Assembly (NCBI RefSeq): GCF_030269685.1
Contig: NZ_BSTT01000013.1
Span: 1-64,000, forward strand
DNA from: Actinomycetospora sp. NBRC 106378
GTDB lineage: Bacteria > Actinomycetota > Actinomycetes > Mycobacteriales > Pseudonocardiaceae
Direction: 5' to 3'
Length of the DNA stretch: 64,000 nucleotides
This document shows, one piece after another, positions 30,908-39,445 of the stretch. The notes below the pieces were generated by a model. That model worked only from the letters and a program-made list of their open reading frames with translations, made no database searches and was not told the DNA's origin. The stretch's first letter is position 1; each line of letters starts with the position of its first letter. The translations under genes and the position numbers were made by a program.

Positions 30908-33217
30908 TCAGTTCTCGGTCAGGACGCTCACCGACGTGATCCGGTGCAGCGCGAACGACACCGCCGACCCGGGCCCGGTGTCCTCGGACTCGACGGCGGC
31001 GTCGGTGCCCTCGAGCAGCCCGCCGCCGACGCGCAGCGGACGCACGACCCGCTGCGAGGCGGTGCCGGCGGCGTCCACGTAGCCGATCCACACCGTCCGG
31101 CCGGTCCGTGCGGCGTCGGCGAGCACCGCGACGGTCGCCGAGGCGGTCTGGCGGGTGGAGCCCGGCACGGTCGCCGAGCCCCGCGGGGCGGTCGCGGCCC
31201 GGTCGCCCGCGCGGAGCTGGGCCACGAGGGCCGCGATCTGGTCGTCGGACAACGACGGCGCCCCACCCGAGCGGTCGGGGCGGCGCGGGGCGGTGCGGCG
31301 CCCGCGGGGCCGCAGGTCGAGCACCCCGCCGTCGGCGTCCTCGGCCACGGGGGACAGGCCGGCGACGCGCAGCGCGTCGAGCACCTCGGCCAGCGGTGAC
31401 GTCGAGACGACCACGGTCGGGGCGAGGCGGCGCAGCTCGAGCTCCGGTGCCACGGGCAGCGCCATGACCTCGGCGAGCAGCGCCTCGTCCTCGGAGCGCA
31501 GGAACGAGGCGGCCGACCCGCCGCGCAGCCGCCCGTGACGGCGGGCGACGTCGTCGATCAGGTACGACAGCCCCTGCGGGACGGGGGTCGCGGAGCGCTC
31601 GGCGAACAGGGCGTGCACGTCCGCGGCGGTCCACCCGAGGTCCAGCGCCCGGCGGATCGAGCCCTCGCTGATCCGGTAGACCGTCGCGCCGCCGGCCGAC
31701 TCGACGTCGGCGAGCCGGTCCATCGCGGCGGCCAGGTCCGGCTCGAGCCGTCCGGGCGCGACGGCGGTGAGGTCGGCCTGGAGGAGGACGTGGCCCACCG
31801 GCGCGGGCATCGCCGGCCGCAGGGCCGCTGCCGCGGCGGCGTCGGGGTCGTCGTCGGGTCGGCGCGGGACACGCAGCAGCTCCCGACCCGCCGTCGTGAG
31901 GGCGTCCAGCGCGACGACGCCGAGCGCGGTCGCCTCGCGGACGGTCGCGCGGACCAGGTCGTCGCGGGCGCGCCCGCCGCGCCGGGGCGCGCGCCAGGCC
32001 AGCGACTCGACGAGCGCGTCGACCGTGACCGGCCCGGCCCCGTCGTCGAACTCGGCGAGCCGGGCCAGGACCCGGCGGCGGACCTGCGCGGCCCAGGGCC
32101 GGCGGACCTCGTCGGACAGCGGCCCGACGAGCTTGTCCATCGAGTCCCGTTGCCCGATCGACGACGGTTGGCGCGGCATCTCCAGCCATCCGCGCGCGAG
32201 GGCCACCCACTGCGTCTCCGGCGGGGACGCGAGCCAGCGGTCGGCGGTGGTGGTCGGGCACCAGACGGCGTCGGCCTCCTCGCTGACCGCGAGCAGCGAC
32301 GCCGCGGCGAGGACCTCGACGAGCAGGCCCGCCGCGGTCTCGTCGAGGTCGAGCTGCTTGGCGAGCTTGCGCAGGTCGCGGACCCCGAGGCCGCCGCTGC
32401 GCAGGACGGCGGGCGGTGCGTCCGACCAGGCCGCGATGACGGCCTCGGCCCGCCGGACCGTCTCCAGGGCCTCGCCCGCGGCGGTCGCGTCGACGGTCTC
32501 CGGGTCCCGCGTGCGCGGCGCCGGCATGGGATCGGCGGCCACGACCGGCCCGAGCGGACGGTCACCGCGCAGCCCGAGACCGCCCTCGCGGGTGAGCTCG
32601 ACGGTGTCGTCGTCGAGCCGGCGCAGGACGCCTGCGGCGAGCAGGCGCGCGACCGGGTTGTCGTCGCCCTCCCGCGCGCGGCTGCGCCCGACCGGCCCGT
32701 CCTTGTCCAGGGCGTCGACCACGGCGCGCTCGTCGGCGGGCAGGGCCGCCATGACCGCCGCCGGGTCCTCGCGGTGCAGCACGGAGTCGGCGGGGGCGGG
32801 CCGTCCGAGACCGGCCGGGTAGCGCCGCGCGGTGTCGCGCAGGGCGGGCACCGCGCGCACCCCCGCAGCACCGCCTCGATCGTCAGGAACGTCCCAGACC
32901 AGTGCCAGCACACGCAGCCGGTCGAGGGCGGCCCGGCCGACCTGCGGGGGGACGTCGGCGCCGAGCAGACCGAGCACGACGGCGGGGTCGGCCGGCGACT
33001 GATCGGCCTCCGCGACGAGCAGCGCATCCACCAGCGCGAGGTGCAGCGCGTCGAGGTCCTCGCAGGCGCGACCGACCGACGTGCGGACACCGGCACGGGT
33101 CGCGACGACCCCGGTGTCGGCCGGCGCGGGCAGGGCCAGGTCGGGGCGGGCCCGCAGCAGCGCGCCCAGGGTCTCGTCGTCCTGGGCACGCAGGTGCTCG
33201 AGGAGGGTCCTGGCCAT
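30908..33217 (-). CDS. Helicase-associated domain protein (XPB partner, Rv0862c-like)
   Basis: A 769-residue protein beginning MARTLLEHLRAQDDETLGAL. It is an actinobacterial helicase-associated protein with winged-helix-like segments (about 60-110 and 330-420) and a C-terminal WYL/XPB-partner-like domain (about 620-769: RTVWIGYVDAAGTASQRVVR, LRVGGGLLEGTD). No ATPase motif is present. In mycobacteria it is encoded beside the XPB helicase and probably works with it; here the conservon lies in between. ATG 33217 gives the usual N-terminus. Confidence 0.82.
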   Translation of the reverse strand: MARTLLEHLRAQDDETLGALLRARPDLALPAPADTGVVATRAGVRTSVGRACEDLDALHLALVDALLVAEADQSPADPAVVLGLLGADVPPQVGRAALDRLRVLALVWDVPDDRGGAAGVRAVPALRDTARRYPAGLGRPAPADSVLHREDPAAVMAALPADERAVVDALDKDGPVGRSRAREGDDNPVARLLAAGVLRRLDDDTVELTREGGLGLRGDRPLGPVVAADPMPAPRTRDPETVDATAAGEALETVRRAEAVIAAWSDAPPAVLRSGGLGVRDLRKLAKQLDLDETAAGLLVEVLAAASLLAVSEEADAVWCPTTTADRWLASPPETQWVALARGWLEMPRQPSSIGQRDSMDKLVGPLSDEVRRPWAAQVRRRVLARLAEFDDGAGPVTVDALVESLAWRAPRRGGRARDDLVRATVREATALGVVALDALTTAGRELLRVPRRPDDDPDAAAAAALRPAMPAPVGHVLLQADLTAVAPGRLEPDLAAAMDRLADVESAGGATVYRISEGSIRRALDLGWTAADVHALFAERSATPVPQGLSYLIDDVARRHGRLRGGSAASFLRSEDEALLAEVMALPVAPELELRRLAPTVVVSTSPLAEVLDALRVAGLSPVAEDADGGVLDLRPRGRRTAPRRPDRSGGAPSLSDDQIAALVAQLRAGDRAATAPRGSATVPGSTRQTASATVAVLADAARTGRTVWIGYVDAAGTASQRVVRPLRVGGGLLEGTDAAVESEDTGPGSAVSFALHRITSVSVLTEN

Positions 33218-33319
33218 CCCTACCAGGTTAATCGGTCGTGATCGGGGAGGCGGTCCGGTCGCTGGGTCGGCCCCGGATGCGGCAGACTGAGGGCCGACCA
33301 CGTGACCAGGGAGGAACCG

Positions 33320-33526
33320 GTGGCAGCGCAGAGCGACGGTGAGCAGACCCCGAGGGCCGTCGAGCCCCGGCAGGACCCGGGCTGGCCGCAGGTCGACGGC
33401 GGCCACCCGATCACGGAGCTGATGGCACCCACCCAGGGTGCCGCCTCCCCGTTCGGCGAGGTCGAGTTCCCGCTGCCGGCCGACCAGCTCGGCTACGAGC
33501 ACCCGGTGACGGAGATCAATCGCTGA
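33320..33526 (+). CDS. Small conserved acidic protein (Rv0863-like)
   Basis: A 68-residue soluble protein with no known domain. It has acidic and proline-rich segments ending in DGGHPITELMAP and GYEHPVTEINR, the two halves sharing an H-P-(I/V)-T-E motif. GTG 33320 follows GGGAGGAACC; an upstream GTG at 33302 would add six residues. Its stop overlaps the next gene's ATG by one base (TGATG), so it is coupled to the nucleotidyltransferase. Position relative to the helicase-associated gene matches Rv0863 in mycobacteria. Function is unknown. Confidence 0.65.
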   Translation: MAAQSDGEQTPRAVEPRQDPGWPQVDGGHPITELMAPTQGAASPFGEVEFPLPADQLGYEHPVTEINR

Positions 33527-34110
33527 TGACGGTCGCCGGCCTCCTGCTCGCGGCGGGGGCCGGTCGCCGGATGGGCACGCCGAAGGCGCTCGTCGAACTC
33601 CACGGTGAGCCGATGGTCGTGCGGGCGCTGCGGGCCCTTCACGACGGCGGGTGCGACCCGCGTGTCGTCGTGGTCGGGGCAGCGGCCGAGGCGGCGGGCG
33701 CGGCCGTCCGCGCGGCCGACCCCGCCGCCGTCGTCGTGACCGCGTCCGCGTGGGAGCGGGGCATGGGGGAGTCGCTGCGGGCCGGGCTGGACGCGGTGCC
33801 CGCGGACGTCGACGCCGTGCTCGTGCTGTTGGTGGACACCCCCGGCATCGGCCCCGCGGCGTTGGCGCGGGTCGCGGCCGCGTCGACCCCGGACGGCATC
33901 GTCCGCGGGGCCTACGACGGCCGACCGGGGCATCCGGTGGTGTTCGGACGGGACCATCTGGCCGCGGTCGCCGCCGCCGCCCACGACGATGTCGGTGCAC
34001 GGGGCTACCTTGCCGGGCGGGACGACGTGACGGCCGTGGAGGTCGGCGACGTCGCGACCCGGGACGACGTCGACACCCCGGCCGATCTGGCCCGGCTGGT
34101 ATCGGACTAG
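33526..34110 (+). CDS. MobA-like NTP transferase (MocA-type)
   Basis: A 194-residue nucleotidyltransferase of the MobA-like NTP_transf_3 group. The N-terminal loop GLLLAAGAGRRMGTPKALVE binds the nucleotide; LLVDTPGIGP carries the metal-binding Asp; GRPGHPVVFGRDH is typical of the MocA/CoxI-type molybdopterin cytidylyltransferases. With moaC, mog, moaE and xdhC nearby, a role in making the CMP form of molybdenum cofactor for xanthine/CO-dehydrogenase-type enzymes is likely. Other small-molecule nucleotidyl transfer cannot be excluded. Confidence 0.78.
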   Translation: MTVAGLLLAAGAGRRMGTPKALVELHGEPMVVRALRALHDGGCDPRVVVVGAAAEAAGAAVRAADPAAVVVTASAWERGMGESLRAGLDAVPADVDAVLVLLVDTPGIGPAALARVAAASTPDGIVRGAYDGRPGHPVVFGRDHLAAVAAAAHDDVGARGYLAGRDDVTAVEVGDVATRDDVDTPADLARLVSD

Positions 34111-34129
34111 AGCGCAGGAGGGCTGAACC

Positions 34130-35587
34130 GTGGCGGTACCCGGACCCGGCTACGCCATCACCGCCCGGGTGGAGGCGCCGCCGAGCGCCACCGCCGCGGG
34201 TGATCTCGCCGTGGCCGTGGGCCGCGTCGGCGGCGTGATGACGGCGTTCGACGTCGTCGAGTCCCGGCCCGACTCGATCATCGTCGACATCAGCTGCAAC
34301 GCCCTCTCCGAGCGGCACGCCGAGGAGATCACCGAGGCGCTGGACACCCTCGACGGCGTGCGGGTGCGCAACGTGTCGGACCGGACGTTCCTCGTGCACC
34401 TCGGCGGCAAGATCGAGGTCACGGCGAAGGTCGGGCTGCGTACCCGCGAGGACCTCTCCCGGGCTTACACCCCCGGCGTCGCCCGGGTCTGCCAGGCGAT
34501 CGCGCGCCGCCCGGACGACGCGCGGCGGCTGACGATCAAGCGGAACACCGTCGCCGTCGTGACCGACGGGTCGGCCGTGCTGGGGCTCGGCAACCTGGGC
34601 GCCGCGGCCGCGATGCCGGTGATGGAGGGCAAGGCGGCGCTGTTCAAGCGGTTCGCCGGGGTCGACGCGTGGCCGGTGTGCCTGGACACCCAGGACACCG
34701 AGGAGATCATCCGGACGGTCGAGGTGCTCGCCCCGGTCTATGGAGGGATCAACCTCGAGGACATCGCCGCGCCCCGCTGCTTCGAGATCGAGGAGCGGCT
34801 GCGCGCGTCCCTCGACATCCCCGTCTTCCACGACGACCAGCACGGCACCGCCGTCGTCGTGCTCGGGGCACTGCGCAACGCGCTCCGGGTGGTGGGCAAG
34901 CGCGCGGAGGACTGCCGCATCGTGGTGTGCGGGGTCGGCGCGGCCGGCTCCGCGATCATCCGGCTCCTGCTGCCGTTGCAGCCGGCGGACCTGATCGCGG
35001 TCGACGTCGACGGGATCATCCACGAGGGCCGGCCCGGGCTGCACCCGTCGCTGCAGTGGGTGGCCGAGCGGACCAACGCCGAGAACCGCACCGGTGACGT
35101 CCACGACGCGCTGCCCGGGGCCGACGTGTTCATCGGCGTCTCGGCGCCGAACCTGCTGCACGCCGACGACGTGAAGGCGATGGCGTCCGACGCGATCGTC
35201 TTCGCGCTCGCCAACCCCGACCCGGAGATCGACCCGGGCGTCGCGCAGCACCACGCGGCCGTCGTCGCGACCGGCCGGTCGGACTACCCGAACCAGATCA
35301 ACAACGTGCTGGCGTTCCCCGGCATCTTCCGCGGCCTGCTCGACGCCCAGGCGCGCACCATCACCGACGCGATGCTGCTCGCCGCCTCGGCCGCGATCGC
35401 CGACGTCGTCGCCGAGCCGAACCCGCTGTTCATCGTGCCCAGCGTGTTCGACGCGACGGTGTCGCCCGCGGTGGCCTCCGCGGTGCGCAAGGTCAGCGAG
35501 GCCGGGGAGGCCGAGCTCGACTCGGTGCAGGCGGCGCTCGACGCGGGCGCGGAGTCCGCCGAGGGCGCCACGAAGGAGGAGACGTGA
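34130..35587 (+). CDS. NAD(P)-dependent malic enzyme with ACT-like N-terminus
   Basis: A 485-residue decarboxylating malate dehydrogenase (malate to pyruvate and CO2). The N-terminal 90 residues form an ACT-like regulatory domain ([19 protein letters not shown]). The catalytic part has [39 protein letters not shown] split across two blocks, [19 protein letters not shown], the Rossmann motif [11 protein letters not shown], and [13 protein letters not shown] 34130 has GCAGGAGGG upstream. Its stop overlaps the moaC start, so it heads a malic enzyme-moaC-mog-moaE operon, an unexpected partner for cofactor genes. Confidence 0.93.
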   Translation: MAVPGPGYAITARVEAPPSATAAGDLAVAVGRVGGVMTAFDVVESRPDSIIVDISCNALSERHAEEITEALDTLDGVRVRNVSDRTFLVHLGGKIEVTAKVGLRTREDLSRAYTPGVARVCQAIARRPDDARRLTIKRNTVAVVTDGSAVLGLGNLGAAAAMPVMEGKAALFKRFAGVDAWPVCLDTQDTEEIIRTVEVLAPVYGGINLEDIAAPRCFEIEERLRASLDIPVFHDDQHGTAVVVLGALRNALRVVGKRAEDCRIVVCGVGAAGSAIIRLLLPLQPADLIAVDVDGIIHEGRPGLHPSLQWVAERTNAENRTGDVHDALPGADVFIGVSAPNLLHADDVKAMASDAIVFALANPDPEIDPGVAQHHAAVVATGRSDYPNQINNVLAFPGIFRGLLDAQARTITDAMLLAASAAIADVVAEPNPLFIVPSVFDATVSPAVASAVRKVSEAGEAELDSVQAALDAGAESAEGATKEET

Positions 35588-36072
35588 GCGGCTCCCGGGG
35601 CCTCACCCACGTCGACGAGACCGGCGCCGCCCGCATGGTCGACGTCGGCGACAAGGAGGTCACCCGCCGCGTGGCCACGGCGAGCGGCACGCTGCGCACC
35701 ACCGCCGAGGTCTGCGCCGCGCTGCGCGACGGCACGGTGCCCAAGGGCGACGCCCTCGCCACGGCGCGGATCGCCGGGATCATGGGCGCCAAGCGGACGC
35801 CCGACCTCATCCCGTTGTGCCACCCGATCCCGCTCGCGGGGGTGACGGTGGACCTGGAGGTCGGGGAGACCGACGTCCACGTGACGGCCACCGCCCGCAG
35901 CGCCGATCGCACGGGCGTGGAGATGGAGGCGCTGACGGCCGTGTCGGTCGCGGGCCTCGCGTTGCACGACATGGTCAAGGCGCTCGATCCGGCCGCGACC
36001 ATGGACGGGGTGCGGCTCGAGCGCAAGGAAGGCGGACGCTCCGGCGTCTGGACGAGGCCGGAGGGTCGATGA
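35584..36072 (+). CDS. moaC: Cyclic pyranopterin monophosphate synthase MoaC
   Basis: A 162-residue enzyme that completes the first molybdenum-cofactor intermediate after MoaA. Signatures: [50 protein letters not shown] and [21 protein letters not shown] with the catalytic Lys/Asp. Full length. GTG 35584 overlaps the malic enzyme stop. No moaA or moaD is present in the window. Confidence 0.96.
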   Translation: MSGSRGLTHVDETGAARMVDVGDKEVTRRVATASGTLRTTAEVCAALRDGTVPKGDALATARIAGIMGAKRTPDLIPLCHPIPLAGVTVDLEVGETDVHVTATARSADRTGVEMEALTAVSVAGLALHDMVKALDPAATMDGVRLERKEGGRSGVWTRPEGR

Positions 36073-36100
36073 GGCGAGCGCAGCGACGGGGTGGCAGGCC

Positions 36101-36586
36101 GTGAGCGAGCCGCTACGACGGGCACGGGTGATCACGGCGTCGAACCGGGCCTCCGCCGGGGTGTACGAGGACCGGGGCGGCCCGGTGATCGTCGCGTGGC
36201 TGCGGGAGCGCGGCTGGACCGCCGACGACCCGCAGGTGGTCCCCGACGGCGAGCCGGTGGCGGAGGCACTGCGGGCGGCCGTCGCGGAGCGGGTGCAGGT
36301 CGTCCTGACGACGGGTGGCACCGGCATCTCGCCGACCGACGGGACGCCGGAGGCCACGCGCTCGGTGCTCGACTACGAGGTGCCCGGGATCGCCGACGCC
36401 GTACGGGCCGCCGGGGCGGAGAAGGTGCCGACCAGCATGCTGTCCCGCGGGGTCGCCGGCGTCGCGGGGCGCACACTGGTGGTGAACCTGCCCGGGTCCC
36501 CGGGCGGGGTGCGTGACGGGTTGTCCGTGCTCGAGCCGGTGCTGGAGCACGCCGTCGACCAGATCCAGGGAGGGGACCACCAGTGA
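36101..36586 (+). CDS. mog: Molybdopterin adenylyltransferase (MogA/MoaB family)
   Basis: A 161-residue enzyme that adenylylates molybdopterin before metal insertion by MoeA. Signatures: VITASNRASAGVYEDRGGPVI, VLTTGGTGISPTDGTPEATR and VNLPGSPGG. GTG 36101 lies 28 bp after moaC, and the stop overlaps moaE. Confidence 0.95.
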   Translation: MSEPLRRARVITASNRASAGVYEDRGGPVIVAWLRERGWTADDPQVVPDGEPVAEALRAAVAERVQVVLTTGGTGISPTDGTPEATRSVLDYEVPGIADAVRAAGAEKVPTSMLSRGVAGVAGRTLVVNLPGSPGGVRDGLSVLEPVLEHAVDQIQGGDHQ

Positions 36587-37026
36587 GTGCACCGACCGAG
36601 CGGGCGATCGTGCTCCGGGCGGCCGTGGGCGAGGAGCCCCTCGACGTCGCCGAGCACGCCGCGCTGGTGGACGGCCCGCGCAGTGGTGCGGTCGTGACCT
36701 TCTCGGGCGTCGTCCGCGACCACGACCACGGGCGCTCGGTCCGCGCGCTCGACTACGAGGGCCACCCGTCGGCGGGGTCCGTGGTGGAGCAGGTGGCGTC
36801 CGAGATCGCGGGGCGCTTCGACGGTGTCACCGCGATCGCCGTGTCGCACCGCGTGGGCCCGCTCGCGATCGGCGACGTGGCCCTCGCCTGTGCCGTGGCC
36901 GCGGAGCACCGGCGCGAGGCGTTCGACGCGTGCAGCGAGCTGGTCGACGAGGTGAAGCGGCAGCTCCCGGTGTGGAAGCGCCAGGAGTTCGCCGACGGCT
37001 CCGAGGAATGGGTCAACTGTCCGTAG
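36583..37026 (+). CDS. moaE: Molybdopterin synthase catalytic subunit MoaE
   Basis: A 147-residue large subunit of molybdopterin synthase. Signatures: SGAVVTFSGVVRDHDHGRSV, LDYEGHPSAG, AIAVSHRVGPLAIGD, EHRREAFDACSELVDEVKRQ and LPVWKRQEF with the active-site Lys residues. GTG 36583 overlaps the mog stop. The partner subunit MoaD is not in this window, so it must come from elsewhere in the genome. Confidence 0.96.
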   Translation: MSAPTERAIVLRAAVGEEPLDVAEHAALVDGPRSGAVVTFSGVVRDHDHGRSVRALDYEGHPSAGSVVEQVASEIAGRFDGVTAIAVSHRVGPLAIGDVALACAVAAEHRREAFDACSELVDEVKRQLPVWKRQEFADGSEEWVNCP

Positions 37027-37411
37027 GACCCGCCACCGCGGGTGATCCCTGAGGCTGGCGGCGTGCGGGTCGACCACGTGTCGCGCGTCGAGACGTCACT
37101 GTTCGGGCCCTCGCGCCACCTCCCGCACCGAGGAGGGCCCGGCGCGCGTCGACCTTCGCCGCATCTGGCGTCGGGACGTGACAGCCCGACCGCGAGGGGG
37201 ACGTGAGGCAGCCGAGAGGGCGGGAGAACCTGCCCGGTGTGGCTCTCGTGGCCGGGGGAGGCCCTGGCGAAGGGCGCCCACGGCCCGACTATCCGACCGA
37301 ACGGACCCTTCGCTCGAACCGGCCGACCGCGGTCGACCGACCACCCCCGACGCGCGCCGACCCCCGTCGGTGCTCGGGGCACCGGCGGGGGTCGAGGCGT
37401 GCGGGAACGGA
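37027..37411. other. Intergenic region with hairpins between moaE and rpf
   Basis: The genes are convergent. At 37190-37251 lies a diverged relative of the hairpin at 21989-22050, and at 37267-37313 a second stem GCGAAGGG...CCCTTCGC. Both could stop transcription from either side. No coding sequence was recognised. Confidence 0.5.
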
Positions 37412-38029
37412 TCAGCTCAGGGCGAGCTGCTGTCCCACGGAGATCGCGTCGGGGTTCGCGATCCCGTTGCGCTGGGCGACCTGCTGCCAGCTCACGCCGT
37501 GCGCACCGGCGATCGAGCTGAGCGTGTCGCCGGAGACGACGGTGTAGGCACCGGCCGGGGCGACCGCCGACGGCGTCGGGGCCTTGATGGCCTCGGTCTC
37601 GGTGCTCTTCTTCGACGAGCTCGACGAGCCCGACGAGCCCGACTTCGACGAGCTGCCCGAGTTGGACTTGCTCGAGGTGTTGCCGGTCTTCTTGGAGCAG
37701 GTCGGCCAGGCGTTCATGCCCTGGGCGGCCTTGACGCGCTCGGCGACCTGGATCTGCTCCTCGCGGCTGGCGTTGTGGGCGTTGCCCGACCCACCGAACG
37801 CCTTCCACGTGGACGGGGTGAACTGCAGGCCGCCGGAGAACCCGTTGCCGGTGTTCGTCGACCAGTTGCCGCTGCTCTCGCACTGGGCGAGCGCATCCCA
37901 GTCCGTGTCGGCGGATGCCGTGCCGGCGGTGAGCGCGAGCGGGGTGGCCGCGAGCGCGCCGACCAGCGTCAGCTGGGCCGCCCTACGGGTGAGGGCGCGC
38001 GCCAGCGACTTCTCGGAACTACGAAGCAT
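37412..38029 (-). CDS. Resuscitation-promoting factor-like lytic transglycosylase with LysM
   Basis: A 205-residue secreted cell-wall enzyme. Signal peptide about 1-40 (twin Arg, then LTLVGALAATPLALTAGTASA). The Rpf domain (about 41-115) has WDALAQCESSGNWSTNTGNG with the catalytic Glu, FSGGLQFTPSTWKAFGG and EQIQVAERVKAAQGMNAWPTC. A Ser/Lys-rich linker (about 118-150) follows, then a LysM peptidoglycan-binding domain (about 160-205: YTVVSGDTLSSIAGAHGVSW). ATG 38029 has GAGAGG upstream. The position after moaE matches rpfA of mycobacteria. Such enzymes cut peptidoglycan and wake dormant cells. Confidence 0.93.
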   Translation of the reverse strand: MLRSSEKSLARALTRRAAQLTLVGALAATPLALTAGTASADTDWDALAQCESSGNWSTNTGNGFSGGLQFTPSTWKAFGGSGNAHNASREEQIQVAERVKAAQGMNAWPTCSKKTGNTSSKSNSGSSSKSGSSGSSSSSKKSTETEAIKAPTPSAVAPAGAYTVVSGDTLSSIAGAHGVSWQQVAQRNGIANPDAISVGQQLALS

Positions 38030-38520
38030 GACCTCTCTCGTCGCACCGCGTCCCGCGACACAGTCGGCCGGGAGTCGCACTCCCCAGCGGATCGTCGACC
38101 GGTTCCACGCGGTCTCACCGTGAGCGCGCCCCGTGGGGCGCGCCATGCCTCTGCTCGCTCGGCCTGTCCGGTCCGCACCTCTCGTATCGGGTCACCCGGG
38201 GCCGCTGGACAGGCGTCGGACGCGGCGACCTCGGGGCTGGTCGATGGCCGTTCCCTGACGGCCGAGAGGGAACGGTACGGAGCACACCGGCGGTTTCAAG
38301 CGCCTCTCAGAAAGGCCAAGATCACCCCTTTGGGGTCTTGTCGCAACGCGTGGTCACCGTCGTTGCAGGTCAACGCCCGTTTCCGGTGCGTTACCGACGG
38401 TGTTACACGTCTGTGACTCACGGTGGTGGTGTCACGGGCATCACGGCCCCGTCGGGCCGCGTTGCGGCGTGTGCCACAGCAACCTGAGCGTGATCCGGTC
38501 GTGTAGGGAACGATGGGGAC
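38030..38520 (-). promoter_or_regulatory. Long rpf leader, possible c-di-AMP (ydaO) riboswitch
   Basis: About 490 bp without a gene upstream of the rpf. Read on the minus strand, about 38150-38215 contains CCCCGGGTGACCCGATACG, then GGTGCGGACCGGACAGGCCG and GCAGAGGC, which resembles the 3' half of ydaO/c-di-AMP aptamers known upstream of actinobacterial rpf genes. The 5' half could not be matched with certainty. A GC-rich stem GCGCGCCCC/GGGGCGCGC (about 38125-38142) between this and the start could be the expression platform. Confidence 0.35.
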
Positions 38521-39417
38521 GTGACCGCCGCCTCCCTCTTCGACCGGCCCGATGCCGTGGCCGCCGCCCTCGAGAGCACCGGATACCTCGCCGACCCGGG
38601 CCTCGCGTCCGCGGCGTTCCTCGCCATGCGCATGGGGCGGCCGCTGTTCTGCGAGGGCGAGCCGGGCACCGGCAAGACGGCGCTCGCGCAGGCGTTGGCC
38701 CAGGTGCTCGACGCCCCGCTGGTGCGCCTGCAGTGCCACGAGGGCATCGACGCCGCCCAGGCCCTCTACGACTGGGACTTCCCCCGCCAGCTGCTGCACC
38801 TGCGCACGATGGAGGCCGCCGCCACCGCGTCCGGGCAGTCCCTCGACGCCGACGCCGTCGAGGCGTCCCTCTACGACCGCCGCTTCCTGCTCGCCCGGCC
38901 CGTGCTCGAGGCGCTGCAGACGACGCCGAGCGTGCTGCTGATCGACGAGGTCGACCGGGCCGACGACGAGTTCGAGGCCTTCCTGCTCGAGGTGCTCGCG
39001 GAGAACTCGGTGACGATCCCCGAGATCGGCGTGATCCGCGCCGAGACGCCGCCGCTGGTCGTCCTCACCTCCAACCGCACCCGCGAGGTGCACGACGCGC
39101 TCAAGCGTCGCTGCCTCTACCTCTGGCTCGAGCACCCGGACCTCGGGCGGGAGGTCGCGATCCTCAAGGCGCGCATGCCGCAGCTCTCCGACGAACTGGC
39201 CCAGCAGGTCGCCCAGGCCGTCCACCGCCTGCGCGGGCTGGACCTGCTGAAGCCGCCCGGCGTCGCCGAGTCGCTCGACTGGGCCGCGGCCCTCGAGCTG
39301 ATCGGGGCACGTCACCTCGACCTGGAGTCGGCGACGACCACGCTCGGCGCGGTGCTGAAGTACCGGGAGGACGCCGACCGCGCCCGCGACGCGCTGGACG
39401 CCCTGCTGGCCTCATGA
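38521..39417 (+). CDS. MoxR-family AAA+ ATPase (CoxD-like)
   Basis: A 298-residue AAA_5 ATPase: Walker A CEGEPGTGKTALAQAL, the MoxR-type Q-C-H-E-G-I-D-A-A-Q-A-L-Y-D-W-D segment, Walker B VLLIDEVDRADDEFEAFLLE, and sensor VVLTSNRTREVHDALKRRCL. It is followed by a VWA protein and an XdhC, the CoxD-CoxE-CoxF order of CO-dehydrogenase-type maturation sets. In those systems the AAA protein helps insert sulfur or copper into the active site of molybdenum hydroxylases. No such hydroxylase is encoded here. GTG 38521 fits the family N-terminus. Confidence 0.88.
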   Translation: MTAASLFDRPDAVAAALESTGYLADPGLASAAFLAMRMGRPLFCEGEPGTGKTALAQALAQVLDAPLVRLQCHEGIDAAQALYDWDFPRQLLHLRTMEAAATASGQSLDADAVEASLYDRRFLLARPVLEALQTTPSVLLIDEVDRADDEFEAFLLEVLAENSVTIPEIGVIRAETPPLVVLTSNRTREVHDALKRRCLYLWLEHPDLGREVAILKARMPQLSDELAQQVAQAVHRLRGLDLLKPPGVAESLDWAAALELIGARHLDLESATTTLGAVLKYREDADRARDALDALLAS

Positions 39418-39445
39418 CGACCTCGGGCGAGCGGAGCGACGGGGA

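Noticed and set aside
33218..35254. Upstream extension of the helicase-associated frame on the minus strand
   Set aside because: It runs antisense to the nucleotidyltransferase and malic enzyme genes; the real start is ATG 33217.
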